DNA from: Dichetophora obliterata
Lineage: Eukaryota; Arthropoda; Insecta; Diptera; Sciomyzidae
Assembly (NCBI GenBank): GCA_963920525.1
Contig: OY986437.1
Coordinates: forward strand, 114,320,715 to 114,384,714
DNA: 64,000 nt
Direction of reading: 5' to 3'
Below the pieces are notes generated by a model. It saw nothing but the letters and a program-made list of their open reading frames with translations, did no database searches and was not told the DNA's origin. Shown piece by piece: positions 34,596-45,660 of the stretch. The position numbers were made by a program, and so were the translations under genes. The stretch's first letter is position 1. Every line of letters begins with the position of its first letter.

Positions 34596-34731
34596 GCATT
34601 ATTCTGTATCACGAACATGCACACCAACGATGAGAAAGACACGAGAAGCAATACAATTTTGTATGGAAGAAAGTATTGCTTCTCGTGTCTTTCTCATCGT
34701 TGGTGTGCTTCTTCGTGATACAGAATAATGC
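34596..34731. repeat. near-perfect hairpin, 59-bp arms and 18-base loop
   Basis: Left arm 34596-34654, loop 34655-34672, right arm 34673-34731. The arms differ only at a few positions in the middle (ACATGC against AGAAGC). The arm contains CACACCAACGATGAGAAAG. A single diverged copy of the right arm lies at 22471-22530. No coding sequence. Could be a foldback MITE or an inverted duplication; a transcript would make a long double-stranded stem. Confidence 0.9.
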
Positions 34732-35844
34732 AGTAAAACTTAAAATAAACATGAAGTCAAAACAAATAAGCCTAAAATTATGCTACAATTAATCAGTCTA
34801 AACTATTACTTCATTCTATCTAGCGATACATTTTTTTCTATCGTTTTGAATTAATATAAATTAAAAGCTATTTATTTTACAAATTTAAATACATATCGTA
34901 ATTTGCGATTTGGTCAATACTATCTAGATTTTAAAATACCGTATTATGTTATATCTATAACTAAATCTAAATTCTTATTGTACTTATATGATACATCATA
35001 CATATTAACCATAATTAAAGTTTCAAGGTTTAACCATTTTCTTTGTTTCAAGCTTATATGCCATTTATTACTTTTTGTTTATATTTTCTTTGCTATTATA
35101 TTCAAACTAATGAATTACTAAATTTTGTGAAATAAAGAGGAATGCAAGAAAAAATTAAGTGCAAATTTGTTTAAGGCGTGTCTTGAATTGGACAACTAGT
35201 GGGTGGGAGAAGTGTACTCCAGGGTAGCAGACCATCATACTACCTCAACTATGAGATAGAATTTTAAAACTTTTTACTTGCAGATACGATTATTGTATCT
35301 GTGCTATTCAACTTTTGGATCACCGAAGCTTTGTAAAACTTTTTTAAATAGGCAAGTTTATTTTGGCATGTTGAATATTTTTGTGTTCGCGCTACGCTAG
35401 ATATTTAGGTCCAAGAACCACGCCTATCCGACTTAACTCTAGCCGAAGAAAAACTATCATGCCAATCTGTACCTAAAGCCAGGATATAGGGACACTAAAG
35501 TATTGTGTCAAATTTTAATTTCCAACCAGCGTTTAACAATGTGCAGACATAAGTGATGATCAATTCTGGGCAAAAAATGGATGTCTGCATACTTCCAAAA
35601 ATTGGCAATAAAGTAAATTAAATATCGCTTTCTTACGATATTTTGAGTTTAGTCATTATTCTTTGTGACCACAGATATATCTATCGGGTGTATGAAAACG
35701 ATAATGCTAAAGCTTGATTTTTACGATACGCTTGCAAGCGTTTATCGTCTATCGTATAAAAATTCATAATAGAAGGGTTTAAGTCAACAATATGCATAAA
35801 GCTAAATATTTATCTTTTTTATGAATTTTATGAAGTCTTGCTTT
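34732..35844. other. no gene; small palindromic relic at 35720-35757
   Basis: 35720-35757 reads TACGATACGCTTGCA directly followed by AGCGTTTATCGTCTATCG, i.e. the two ends of the MITE at 9007-9443 joined with almost no interior. 35620-35680 is the inverted partner of 32175-32240. No coding region was recognised. Confidence 0.5.
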
Positions 35845-36050
35845 CGAATTCGAAAGTTGAGAAAAACACTTTTTTAATAGATTCTTTAAGATCAGTTAAC
35901 TTTTTTATGTATGTAGCTCCTATACAAAATCGAAAGAGAATAGAAGACGAATTCGAAAGATGAGAAAAATACTTTTTAATAGATTCTTTAAGATTAGTTA
36001 ACTTTTGTATGTATGTAGCTCCCATACAAAATCGTGTGAAAAATTAATAT
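35845..36050. repeat. 103-bp tandem duplication
   Basis: Two copies starting at 35845 and 35948 (CGAATTCGAAAG, TTTAATAGATTCTTTAAGAT, GTATGTAGCTCC.ATACAAA). Confidence 0.85.
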
Positions 36051-36334
36051 TGTTCCAAGGGAGTTTCCCTTAGGGACTGACCGATTTCAACAACCATTTT
36101 TGATATTTTTCTTAAGTAGCTTAAACTAGCCAAACATACAAACTTTTATTGTCATAAAAGCACTTCTATTTTTGTCCAACTTTTGTATTGGCTCAACGCA
36201 GTGAGAGACTGATCATAGTTATGCTAAAATCCGATACGGGAATATAATTTCTTTGTTATTGCGTCAATCATCTCAACATTTTCATTATTTATTGTAAAAA
36301 AAATATAAATTTAATTGCAACAACAATCCCTATA

Positions 36335-37135
36335 GTGAAAGTGAAAACATTTTTAACTTTAATTTCCATATTTTATTTCGGTCCGCTTGCCTATTCTTCA
36401 ATCGCACCAACGACCTATTCTGTCCAAAAATTTGTATGCATCGCGTCACCTACCAGAAAGGACAGAATAACGTCTGTCGTGCCAGCTAGTATCTTGGAAA
36501 AAACAAACTCTGAAATCAACAGCAACGTTAATATTCTTAAAGAGGAATTCAGTTCGTTGAAAACCATTGTGGCTCACCAAACACTATTGTTGGAGAAAAT
36601 TTCCTCGCAACTTTTTCCAGCATCAAAAAATCTTCAAATATTTCCACTCAAAACACTGGAAGAGGTCAAAAACGTGGATATAGTTACAGAAAATACATCA
36701 GATGAAGATTTGGTAAGAAGTACTTAAGAATAATTTATTTTGCTAACCTGGTTATTATTAATTAACTTTGGTTTTTGTATTTGTACCATGAATAGATAAA
36801 TTATATTCGGTCTATTATTGGCACTACACCGATTTCAAAATGTTTCCATTTGTTGTTCGCTGACGAGGCCTTACGTCAGATTAACTGGGACGGGAGACAA
36901 AACAAGTTTCCAATAAAATCCACACATTTCTTCCAGGAATTGATGTTCTGTAAGTTTTATTGCAATATGGTAATGAAAATAATTTTATTTAATTATATTT
37001 GTTTTCGTAGATGCTGCAAATGGACCAGAGATAGGCTACCCACAATTTGAGATAGCCATGAAGAATGGATTTCGCTCAAGCAAAAATAGAATTTACCGCG
37101 GAAATTTCTTAAGGAAACAAAATAAACTAACTTGA
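36335..37135 (+). CDS. DUF4806-like protein, C-terminal three exons
   Basis: Exon A ends at 36712 (GATTTG|GTAAGA), exon B is 36796-36949 and exon C is 37011-37135, with introns of 83 and 61 bp that have GT..AG borders. The frame reads through both junctions to TGA, and AATAAA follows at 37140. Exon A contains a helical stretch (SSLKTIVAHQTLLLEKISSQ) followed by FPLKTLEEVKNVD. Exons B and C contain INYIRSIIGTTPISKCFHLL, EALRQINWDG and AMKNGFRSSKNRIYRG. This order fits the insect DUF4806 domain. The open frame begins with GTG at 36335 rather than ATG, so at least one upstream exon, perhaps joined at the TATAG near 36330, is probably missing from this call. Function unknown. Confidence 0.65.
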
Positions 37136-38139
37136 TATCAATAAAAAAAAAAACTAAATGCTTTATGACATGTAATTTTAAATTTAAAGCCGATTTTAAA
37201 TTGAACTAAAAATTTTATGTTCATGTAAAAAAAACTAAATTCTATATTTCTTGTTAAAGGGGTATTTTACTACTTTAAAGGGGTATTTTTCATTTGAACG
37301 GCTGAAAACAAAACTATGTTTCGAATTATTTTTTGGAAAACCTATTAACTATAGTTAAAAAAATTTTGTACATCAAACTACCGATCAAAGTCTCCTAAGT
37401 CCATCGTTCAATTTTTCTTTTGCTTTTTTTGCTCAACAGACAGATGTTTAAAAAATAAATATTATTGAAAAAGAAATTTATCGTTATTGTCCTTTATTTG
37501 ACAAGGAAAAAATCATAGTATTTCGTGTATACAGTACAGAATTGAAACTTCTAAACACACCTACACTCTATCCAACCTTCTGGGGGTTCCCATACAACAC
37601 ACAAAAATAAATTACTAATTTTTGGTCTAATACGACCAAATCCATCCGAAAAAAGCATTTTTATGAATTTATGGGCTTGATTTGTGGGATTGATATGTGG
37701 ACGGTAAAAAAGTGCGTTGTCGATGAGCATTTAGAGCTTTTTACCAGTAAGAGGTCGTCCATAAACTACGTTACCCATTTAGAGGGGGGGGGGGGGGGGG
37801 TGGGTTTGAAATGCACTAAGATAAGGTAACGGTAGAGGGTAGGGGTTTCATATATTGTAACGTGACCAAAATAAAAAAAAATCCAAAAATTTTAATTAAT
37901 ATTATTTAAGACTAGCTGATATTTACCCCGTTATATGTGTTAGTATGGAATGCTAATATTTGTAAAAAAATTTTCTGGAAAATTTTATTTCAGTTTTCTT
38001 TAAAAATATGAAAGAATTGCTAGAATGTATTAAAGTTAGAGTCCTGATAGACAATTTAGAGTAAGAATTTCTGCTGGTCAACGTTGGTGTAAGAGCCATG
38101 AGATTAGATCTACTATATCACATACCTACGAGGCTACTG
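37136..38139. other. no gene; dispersed repeats and a poly-G run
   Basis: 37550-37685 is a copy of the ACGACC-family repeat (ACACACCTACACTC, GGGGGTTCCCATACAA, CATCCGAAAAAAGCA). 37708-37860 contains GGTCGTCCATAAACTACG followed by a run of about 16 G at 37785-37800, part of another insect dispersed repeat. No coding region was seen. Confidence 0.5.
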
Positions 38140-38670
38140 GACTACGAAAACGGCAAGATGTAACAGCTGATTTGAAGAATTACAATATCGAAGAGACTCA
38201 AAACAGATCCAATCATTTATCAATGCTTTCTCCAAATTTATAAACCCATTCGCTAATGACATCGAAAAACAACAACTTTTCAATATTTCTAGTGGAAAAA
38301 CTGCTTCAGAATCAGAACAAGATTATTTAATAAATATTGAAGAAAGAAGTGAAGAATTATGTGAACAATTTATTTTAGAATAAAATTAGACTGCTGATAG
38401 GTGTGAGAAATCTATAAAAAAGGAAATTATGTATTCTTCCTCTGAAATTGTTAGAAAATATATATAAAGTGGTTATAAAGTGCAAGAAATCAAAATTCAA
38501 CGTGATATGTTTGGTCGAATGGCTAGGTTTATCTATGGACTACGAGATTGACATTGAAACTCTCACACTTGCACCTACATACAAGCGCTGTTCACTCACA
38601 ATTACAATATCTATCATCCTCGATCACCTGGCAGGGAGAATGTCCCACCGAAATGACCTGTCTCTTTGAA
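38140..38670 (+). pseudogene. fragment of an uncharacterised repetitive protein family (NPF..SSGK, RDMFG motifs)
   Basis: Plus-strand text in broken frames: FINAFSKFINPFANDIEKQQ, LFNISSGKTASESEQDYLIN and EERSEELCEQFI at 38205-38380, then EIKIQRDMFG and, in a shifted frame, LGLSMDYEIDIETLTLAP at 38530-38580. It resembles a repetitive animal family with NPF..., L..LSSGK, and RDLFG..L.LSL...IDM..VL.YPLTP. Stops and at least two frameshifts show that it is dead. Family function is not known to me. Confidence 0.5.
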
Positions 38671-39884
38671 AATATTTATTTTTAGTTATAAATAATATGC
38701 AGTTAATATATCAACTTGCATTAAATATATTTTTTCGATTTTTTTTATATTTAATTTTGAAAACACCTGGCAAGGTTGTAGACCCGACTAATGTGTCTGA
38801 CTCGTTTATTTGTTCACTCTTAAAATATTAAATTTAAAAATATACAAATTTCAAAATGCCTCAAAAACATTTTTTGAGAAAAAATTTTGCTTATTTAAAA
38901 AATTAAATTATGAATTTTTAACCCCTCAGCCAGGTCTGAGTTTTAGTATTTACATATCATAAAATAATTAACATTTTTTCATAGTTACATGTTTTCAAAG
39001 AGCCTCAAACACGTACTCTAAAATGTCTATCAGCTCTCGGACTACTATAAAATGAGAAAAAAATGTCTTTTAAGAAAATTTTATTTATATGATTTGAGTT
39101 GTTAAAATACATAGTATGTAGTTGTAATTTGTTCCCCGTAAATGGGTCCTTTGCATACGAAAAAACAAGAAATTATTCTTCAAGGCTAAGCATTTTTCGA
39201 AAAGCTTTGAATTTGGAATTGTTTTTTTTCCCTTAAGGTAACGATGTTTTATTAAAAACCTCATTTTACTAAGACTTTCTATAGTTTTCAAGTTATAAGA
39301 ATGTTTCTTGGTGTCAAACAAACGGAAAAAATTTGCAAAAGTCCTGTAAATTTGTCAAAAGTTTTTATATTTTTAACGATATATGCCAATAACGATATAT
39401 GCCACACACATAATTTTGTAAGTTCATGTCTTTTTAAAAATTTTTCAAAAAAATAATTATTCAAATGTTCTACTATGTCACTTTATGTAAATTCATATAT
39501 ATATTAATCCAGTGTTCTCTGTTTTTGTTTTAGAAATTTAATAAAAAATCCCTTGAAAATGTTGGAAAATAGCCAACGAAACGTCGGGAAAAAATTAATT
39601 AAAACTGTGTTTTTAATTGCATATAAACATATGATCAAAAAGCCTATAAATAATATTAAAAATATTTTGAAAATTTAATTTGATCTAATCTAAACATTAT
39701 GGAACATTTTTTAACTTTATTATCCTAAAGAAAATTAAAAAAGGTAGTATAATTAACAGATATTGGATAAAAAATTTACATTATTGGTTGTTTATCCATT
39801 AGAGATAATCGAAAACAGTTGGGGTGGCATAATAACCCTTTTAAGATATTATTCTAGTGTAGGAAATGGAAAAACATCAAAAAT
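38671..39884. other. no gene; hammerhead-like hairpin near 39550
   Basis: At 39549-39590, a TCCC/GGGA stem encloses TTGAAAAT, a GTTGG..CCAAC hairpin and GAAACGTC, a layout similar to a degenerate hammerhead ribozyme or to the GAAACGTC tails of Penelope-type elements. Otherwise AT-rich with no gene recognised. Confidence 0.4.
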
Positions 39885-40290
39885 TTTCGATAGTAGATAG
39901 ATATATTCAAGAATATCCCCTTAAAATGATTTTTCGAAATTCGAATTATTTTAAAAATTATAGCCATTTTATTGGCGTTAGTTAGACTATCTGAAACCTA
40001 AGCTAAAACGCGTATATCTTGAAACTACTTTTTCCAACACGGTTGACATGATATCTCAAGTTCAAATGAACCGATTAACTTACTTGGTGTGGTCCTTTTT
40101 TATATATACCTCTATGTCCCGAACTAGGATTATGTAATTATTTGGTTGTCAATATTTAAAAAAAAAAATCATAACTTTGAAAAAAAGACCAAAAAATCAC
40201 TTTTTTCAAACAGTCGCCATTTCGCGAAAAATGACCATGTCGCTATATCCCTAGTTCGTGCTATAGCGACAATCTTACGTATTAACAATC
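39885..40290. repeat. left arm of a long inverted repeat
   Basis: TATTCAAGAATATCCCCTTA, AAACGCGTATATCTTGAAAC, ACTTTTTCCAACACGGTTGA and CGAACTAGGATTATGTAA occur here in order. All are present in reverse complement at about 41985-42370. The two arms are diverged and about 1.7 kb apart. Confidence 0.7.
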
Positions 40291-41984
40291 CTTTTCTTAT
40301 TTTTTTCAAATGACTAGAGGGTTTGAAATCGTATCAACATGAAAGCACCCTTTTTTTAACACCCCATTCCACCAGCTTGTAATTTTTTCTTATATTTTTT
40401 TTTTACTATTGAAAGATTAATAAACACATAAAAAATGGATGGTAAAAATATTAAGTGGTTCTTTTTTATCGACCGTTAAAAGGGGCCTCTACACTAGAAT
40501 ACTGGTACACAGCATTATAATAATAGGCCGTTTACACAGGCCTGTGACAGTGAAAGTGCGAAAAAATACGTGTACTGTTCGAATGATTCGAAAAACTTCA
40601 AACTTTCATGCTAGTAGCAAGAGGTGCTACACATGCTCGTGAAAGTTCATTAAAAAAATTCTATCGAACGCGAAGGTTCTCGCTGCCTTTGCAGTTTGCG
40701 TGTGCTTAACTTGTTGTTTTTTTTTCTTTTAATTGTAAACAAGCTATCAGTGTTGCTTCCTGTACGAAATCGACGAACACCTGAAATAAACCCACCAAAA
40801 GTAATTAAAAACAACACTGATATCCCCCTTTTTGACATACACTGGCCGCTGCTGTCAAAATCCACTGGACTTACTTTTTCAGTGTTTTTATTTTCCTTTG
40901 TTTTAAATAGCCGTTTTTTTATTATATTAATATATAATAAAATATTTTTATTATATTATATTAATTAATATATATATATATAATATATATATATATATTT
41001 TTAATTATATTTTTGGTTAAAAACTACCCTGTGTCCCGAACAGAGACCCTACATACAAAGTTTAAACAAAATCCATCCAGTAGTTTTTACTTGATGCGCA
41101 TACAGGCAGACAAAAATTTTTAAAATTATTTATTTTTAATCCACATCTTTCAGAATGTTCTGCTCAGAAAGAATTTCGAAATAAAATTCAATGTACAAAT
41201 TCTTTTTTTACAGTTTTAACATATGCATAGATTTATGCATTTAGCAGCGCAGGTCAACTTTTTTAAAATTAGGATACATCTGAATGAGTCGACATAGAAT
41301 CCGATGAAGACTTTAAAAAGAATGCTTAACAAAGCTTTTACCTTCTCAATCCCAGTGATTGTAAGTATCGACTCTTGGATTAAAGATGGAATTGTTTTTA
41401 TTGATAGTATAAATTATCAATAAATTGGTATAAATTATTGTTTTTTTTTTTAATTGTACCTAAAATTTGATTAGTCATGCTAGACACTAATACTAGTGAA
41501 TATTACTAAGGCTAGTAATATAATATGCTAGTAATCCCGGGCAGACGTTGTCCTGCCACAGACTGCCTTACTGCCATGTAAGAATTTTCATGCCAATCGG
41601 AAAAAACCATTTTATATATCTGAGCTAGCATAACTCTAGTGCTACCGCTTCCATTTTTAGTTCAGTTTCCGAAAGTAGACATATGAACTAACAGCTATAT
41701 TCTCCAATCTCTTTCACATCATTGATTCGACTTTTTACAAGTCTTATCTAAGTTTGCATAAAATTTCTCGTTTATTTTTTCTATTTTATGTGCCAAGAAT
41801 CGAAACCATACACATTTTTAACGAATAACGTTTCGACTCCGCCGTTACGTTGAAGATGGGAGTTTAACCGCTTCCGAAACAGTTCTGTCTAGTCTGCTGT
41901 ATGATAGACTCCATACAGAGTTGTTGCTTTTGTTGTTGTTGTTGCCTTCTTCAAACTTGCCTGATCTAAATAGCTCGCAATAAA
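40291..41984. other. spacer between the inverted repeat arms; no gene recognised
   Basis: Contains a (TA)n-rich stretch at 40965-41000 and a copy of the GGCAGACGTTGT..CTGCC repeat at 41540-41700 that is also found at 57515. No coding region with a motif was seen. Confidence 0.5.
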
Positions 41985-42370
41985 AGTTATTGACTTTTTC
42001 AAACATTTTGTTTGCCATATTTGTTAATTTGTTATTTTTTTTACCTTTTTTCAGAGCTACGAATTTTTTAAAAAATATTAAAAAACAAAATTTTTACATA
42101 ATCCTAGTTCTGACCATAGAGGGATATATAGAGAAGGCCCACACTAAACTTAAAGTTAATCGGTCCATTAGAACTTGACCGTGAACATCATGTCAACCGT
42201 GTTGGAAAAAGTAGTTTCGAGAAAAACGCGTTTAAAGTTTTTAAGTTAAGTTTCAGGCAGTCCAACTGACGACACTAAAATGGCTTTAACTTTAAAAATA
42301 GTTCGAATTTAAAAAAATCCTTTTAAGGAGATATTCTTGAATATAAATAAACTGTCGAAAAATGAAAAAA
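41985..42370. repeat. right arm of a long inverted repeat
   Basis: Holds TTACATAATCCTAGTTCTGA, TCAACCGTGTTGGAAAAAGT, GTTTCGAGAAAAACGCGTTT and TTAAGGAGATATTCTTGAAT, the reverse complements of landmarks in the left arm. Confidence 0.7.
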
Positions 42371-42672
42371 ATTGTCTGCAATTAAATACTGCCTTAAGCT
42401 TGAACTTTAACAGCTCTGAATTCAAAATTAAGCTCTTACATTAAAAGAACTAACCTTTTTAATCAAAATTAGAAATAAACTGAATTTGCTTAGATTATAA
42501 AATTTTTTACTATTTGTGTGGCTGTATACAAAGTTGAAAGACTCAATCAGTTTTTCAAACTCGGTAACCAGAAATGTAACAAAAATTATTAAAAGTCAGT
42601 CTCTTTTTTTATTTAAAGTGTGCTTAATACCTAGTTGACACATAAACTTAAATAAAAATTGAAATTTTTAAG

Positions 42673-43667
42673 GTGATAAAGTGGAAAACAAAAAGCGAGC
42701 ATCCCGTACCACCGCACAGCAATACAAACTTATGCTGGACTTTTTCGAGAAAAACAAAGGCTTAGCCGAAAGTAAATTTTTTGTTCATCACGGAAGACAG
42801 GATACTTCTAAAAAATGGGATCAGTTAGCAGCAATCCTCAACGAAGCCCGTATCCAAGGCACTAAAAAGACAGCAGCGCAATGGCAGGTGGTAAGTAATC
42901 AAAAAGTAATTAAAGTCTTTTACTTTCTTTTGGATCTATCCATTGCAGGTATGGCGCGATCTCAAAAGTCGAACTTGTGTGATGGCTAGAGAGCTCAGAA
43001 AACAAATGGCAACAACGGGATGCAAATTTGTACTCACCGATTTGGAAATGCGGGTGCTAGGCATCATTGGGCATGAGTTCCAAAAAGAAGATGTGGAAGT
43101 GGTCAGTTATTAAAGAATTATTTCAAACTGCGATCGCTTACGTTATAGTATTGTTTGTATAGAATCAGGAAATTGGCTGTGCATCAGACGATCTGAGTAA
43201 GCTGCTTACAGCCCCTACGGAATCCAATTCTTTAGAGGTAAAGAAGTTAGTCAAAGGTAAAGAGATGTTGCATCACATGGTGGACGTTGAGGAGCAAAAA
43301 CAGATGCCAAAAAGTAAAAAGGAAGTTTGCGTAAATGTGAAATCCGCACCATCATCCCAACCTAAAATTCCAAAAGACGAAAGTTGTGAATGTTTCAAAA
43401 ATTATTTTTCGCAAATAGTGAAGCAACAAATTGATGCAGCAACTGTGAGTCAAAATTTTTTATATTTTTCACCTTTTTTTATTATTTCAACTTTTTGTAT
43501 TTTAGATTCAAGCAGAAGCAGCAAAACAAATGGCAGAAGCTGCAAAAACACAAGCAGAAGCAACAATGCAGCAAGCAAAAGCTACATTAACACAATCTCA
43601 AGCATATGACCGTCTAGCATCCGTTCTGGAAAAGTTGGTAGCCCATCTAAACGAGAAGTCTTTATAA
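42673..43667 (+). CDS. Myb/SANT-like DNA-binding protein (zeste-like), four exons
   Basis: Exons 42673-42890, 42949-43101, 43163-43444 and 43506-43667; the introns are 58, 61 and 61 bp with GT..AG borders. The joined frame has no stop over about 270 codons, and AATAAA follows at 43719. The N-terminal part (RASRTTAQQYKLMLDFFEKN, KKWDQLAAILNEARIQGTKK, QWQVVWRDLKSR) is the Trp-spaced Myb/SANT-like helical domain of zeste-type proteins. The C-terminus is an Ala/Gln-rich coiled coil (QAEAAKQMAEAAKTQAEATM). The open frame begins with GTG. A TTTTTAAG acceptor before 42673 suggests that the ATG lies in an upstream exon that I could not place. Proteins of this type are either host transcription factors or the second protein of Harbinger transposons. 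Confidence 0.75.
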
Positions 43668-43928
43668 AAAAAAACATTATTTTTACCAACATGCATACAA
43701 AATTACTAAACAGTTGCAAATAAAAAAAATATAAATATTATAAATTTAATTCCTACTGCTTGTTTTTCTAATGGCTCTTTCTCTTTATCAACAAGAAATA
43801 TTTATATTTTTAGTTTGTCAAGGAATCGTAAATCGAGTTAAAAATCAATTTAAAACAATTTTTAACTACCAATATTGGACGTCTACATAGTTTAGAAGTT
43901 TAAATATCTGAAGTAGTAAAAGAGAAAT

Positions 43929-44370
43929 TCAATATTTTTGCATGAAATTAAAGGCTTTAATTAGCACAGTTAGCACGATTCGATTTTGTTGAAATTTGCA
44001 CCGTAATGTTTCATCACTTATTGAAATTTTCATTATGTCTCTCTCATAGAAACTTCCGTCCCTATTGGCAAAAAACTCGCACAGTCGATTTTCACAAGCT
44101 TCTCTTGAAACGAATGTTTTAACAGCAAAATTATTCGACAAAAACAGGAACAGGTGGCTCCGGGAGCTTCTGGCAAGTCACTATAGATGTGTGTGGCCTA
44201 GTGTTGTCCTGATGGAACGAAATGCCTCTCGTATTGGCTAAAGCCCTTTCTGGGCCATTGCTTGCTTCCTTCAGACAGTCCAATTGCTGACAGTGCAGGT
44301 CCAAATTAACAGTTTGGCAGTAGGGTAGCAGCTCATTGGGGTGGCAATTCCATCAAACACACAGCAAAAC
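43929..44370 (-). mobile_element. mariner (DD34D-type) transposase 3' fragment
   Basis: On the minus strand: QQLDCLKEASNGPERALANT, then FHQDNTRPHTSIVT (the Asp of the second motif) near 44215, and after an internal deletion SREACENRLCEFFANRDGSF and YERDIMK up to 43929. The third motif (SPDLAPSD) is missing. The 5' part of the element and both TIRs were not found. A dead remnant. Confidence 0.75.
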
Positions 44371-45313
44371 CTTCGACAAATAAAACCTTTGTTGATTGTT
44401 ATGTTGTTAAAGCACCAGAGTAGGGCTGTTAGTAGCTGCTTAAGTTGTTGTTAAGATTATTGGTTTGGTTCGTGTCTATCACTATGTCTAAAAATTCCTC
44501 AAAAAATTGCCGCTTTCTTTTGGTTTTAGAAATTTCTTTAGATACGAAGAAAAATCAACGTAGCCATATTTATCGACAATTCAAAATCAAAATTTTTTCA
44601 TTTCATTTAGACTTGGGCACACAAAATTTCCGCTTTTAGAAAAATAGTATGATACAGGCTATAAATCTTTATGCTGACCAATTTTGACATCAGTTACAGC
44701 TACATGCAACTATTTAGGGACAGTGGTTTTTGATATGTACAGCGATGCATACAATTCGTAGTTGCAATACTTTTTAGATAATGCAATTCTGGTACTTTCG
44801 AAAACACCACAAAGGCATCGCTTTTTTACCGTTATTCTTTAGCAGTGAAGCCATTTGAAATTTTGTTAAAAGTAGCTCATGCAACAAATTAGGGACAGTG
44901 ACCAGAGCTGTAAAAGATTTAAATCATTTTTGTTTTTAAATCTGTGATTTATTTACTTTTTGATTGCAATCATTTTAGCCTTAAATCATTAAGATTTAAT
45001 TCTGAAAGCAATCATTGATGATTGCTTTAAGGTAATATTTAATTAATTTGGAGCAATCATATTGATTTATAATTTGAATGCATTCATTTGATTTAACTCA
45101 GAAAAGATTTCAATCGTTTCATTTAAATATGAAATAATTGCAATTATTTGATTTAAATCAAAAAAGATTTAAATCATTTGATTTAAATCAAAAATGATTT
45201 CAATTTGAATTAAATCGCAAAATGAGTTAGTTCTGGTATGGAATAAATAAGAAATAATTTTAAATAAACCTTTAAGTCTTTTAGTTACAACATGAAGACT
45301 TGAGTTTACGGTG

Positions 45314-45572
45314 AAAATCATTAAAAATATATGATTTTTAATCCTTAACGATGGCAAACTTTAAGAGGTTTTTAAGAATATTGGATCAACCTTTTTTGTG
45401 GTGTTATTATTACAAACGAAATATATTTATATTTATGGAGTTCTCATAAGCCCACAGTAGCGAATTCTTCCCGCAAAATAACACCATTAAAAAGGGTTGA
45501 TCCAATGCTCTTAAAAACCTATAAAAGTTTGCCACCCTTAAGGATTCAAAATCATATATTTGTAATGATTTT
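45314..45572. repeat. palindromic MITE with about 95-bp arms
   Basis: Arm 45314-45408 is the near-complement of 45478-45572: AATCATTAAAAATATATGA, GGCAAACTTT, GGTTTTTAAGA, TTGGATCAACC and GGTGTTATT all reappear inverted. The loop is about 70 bp. Confidence 0.8.
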
Positions 45573-45660
45573 AACTAAATGGAAAGAAGTTCTTAAGAAA
45601 CGAATACACCAGTTATGAGTTGGTGAAAGTAGATGATATCAGAAGATTTCCTTCTCTCAA

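Noticed and set aside
37785..37801. G-run as a possible G-quadruplex regulatory site
   Set aside because: It lies in a dispersed repeat with no gene nearby; a homopolymer of this kind may also be a sequencing artefact.
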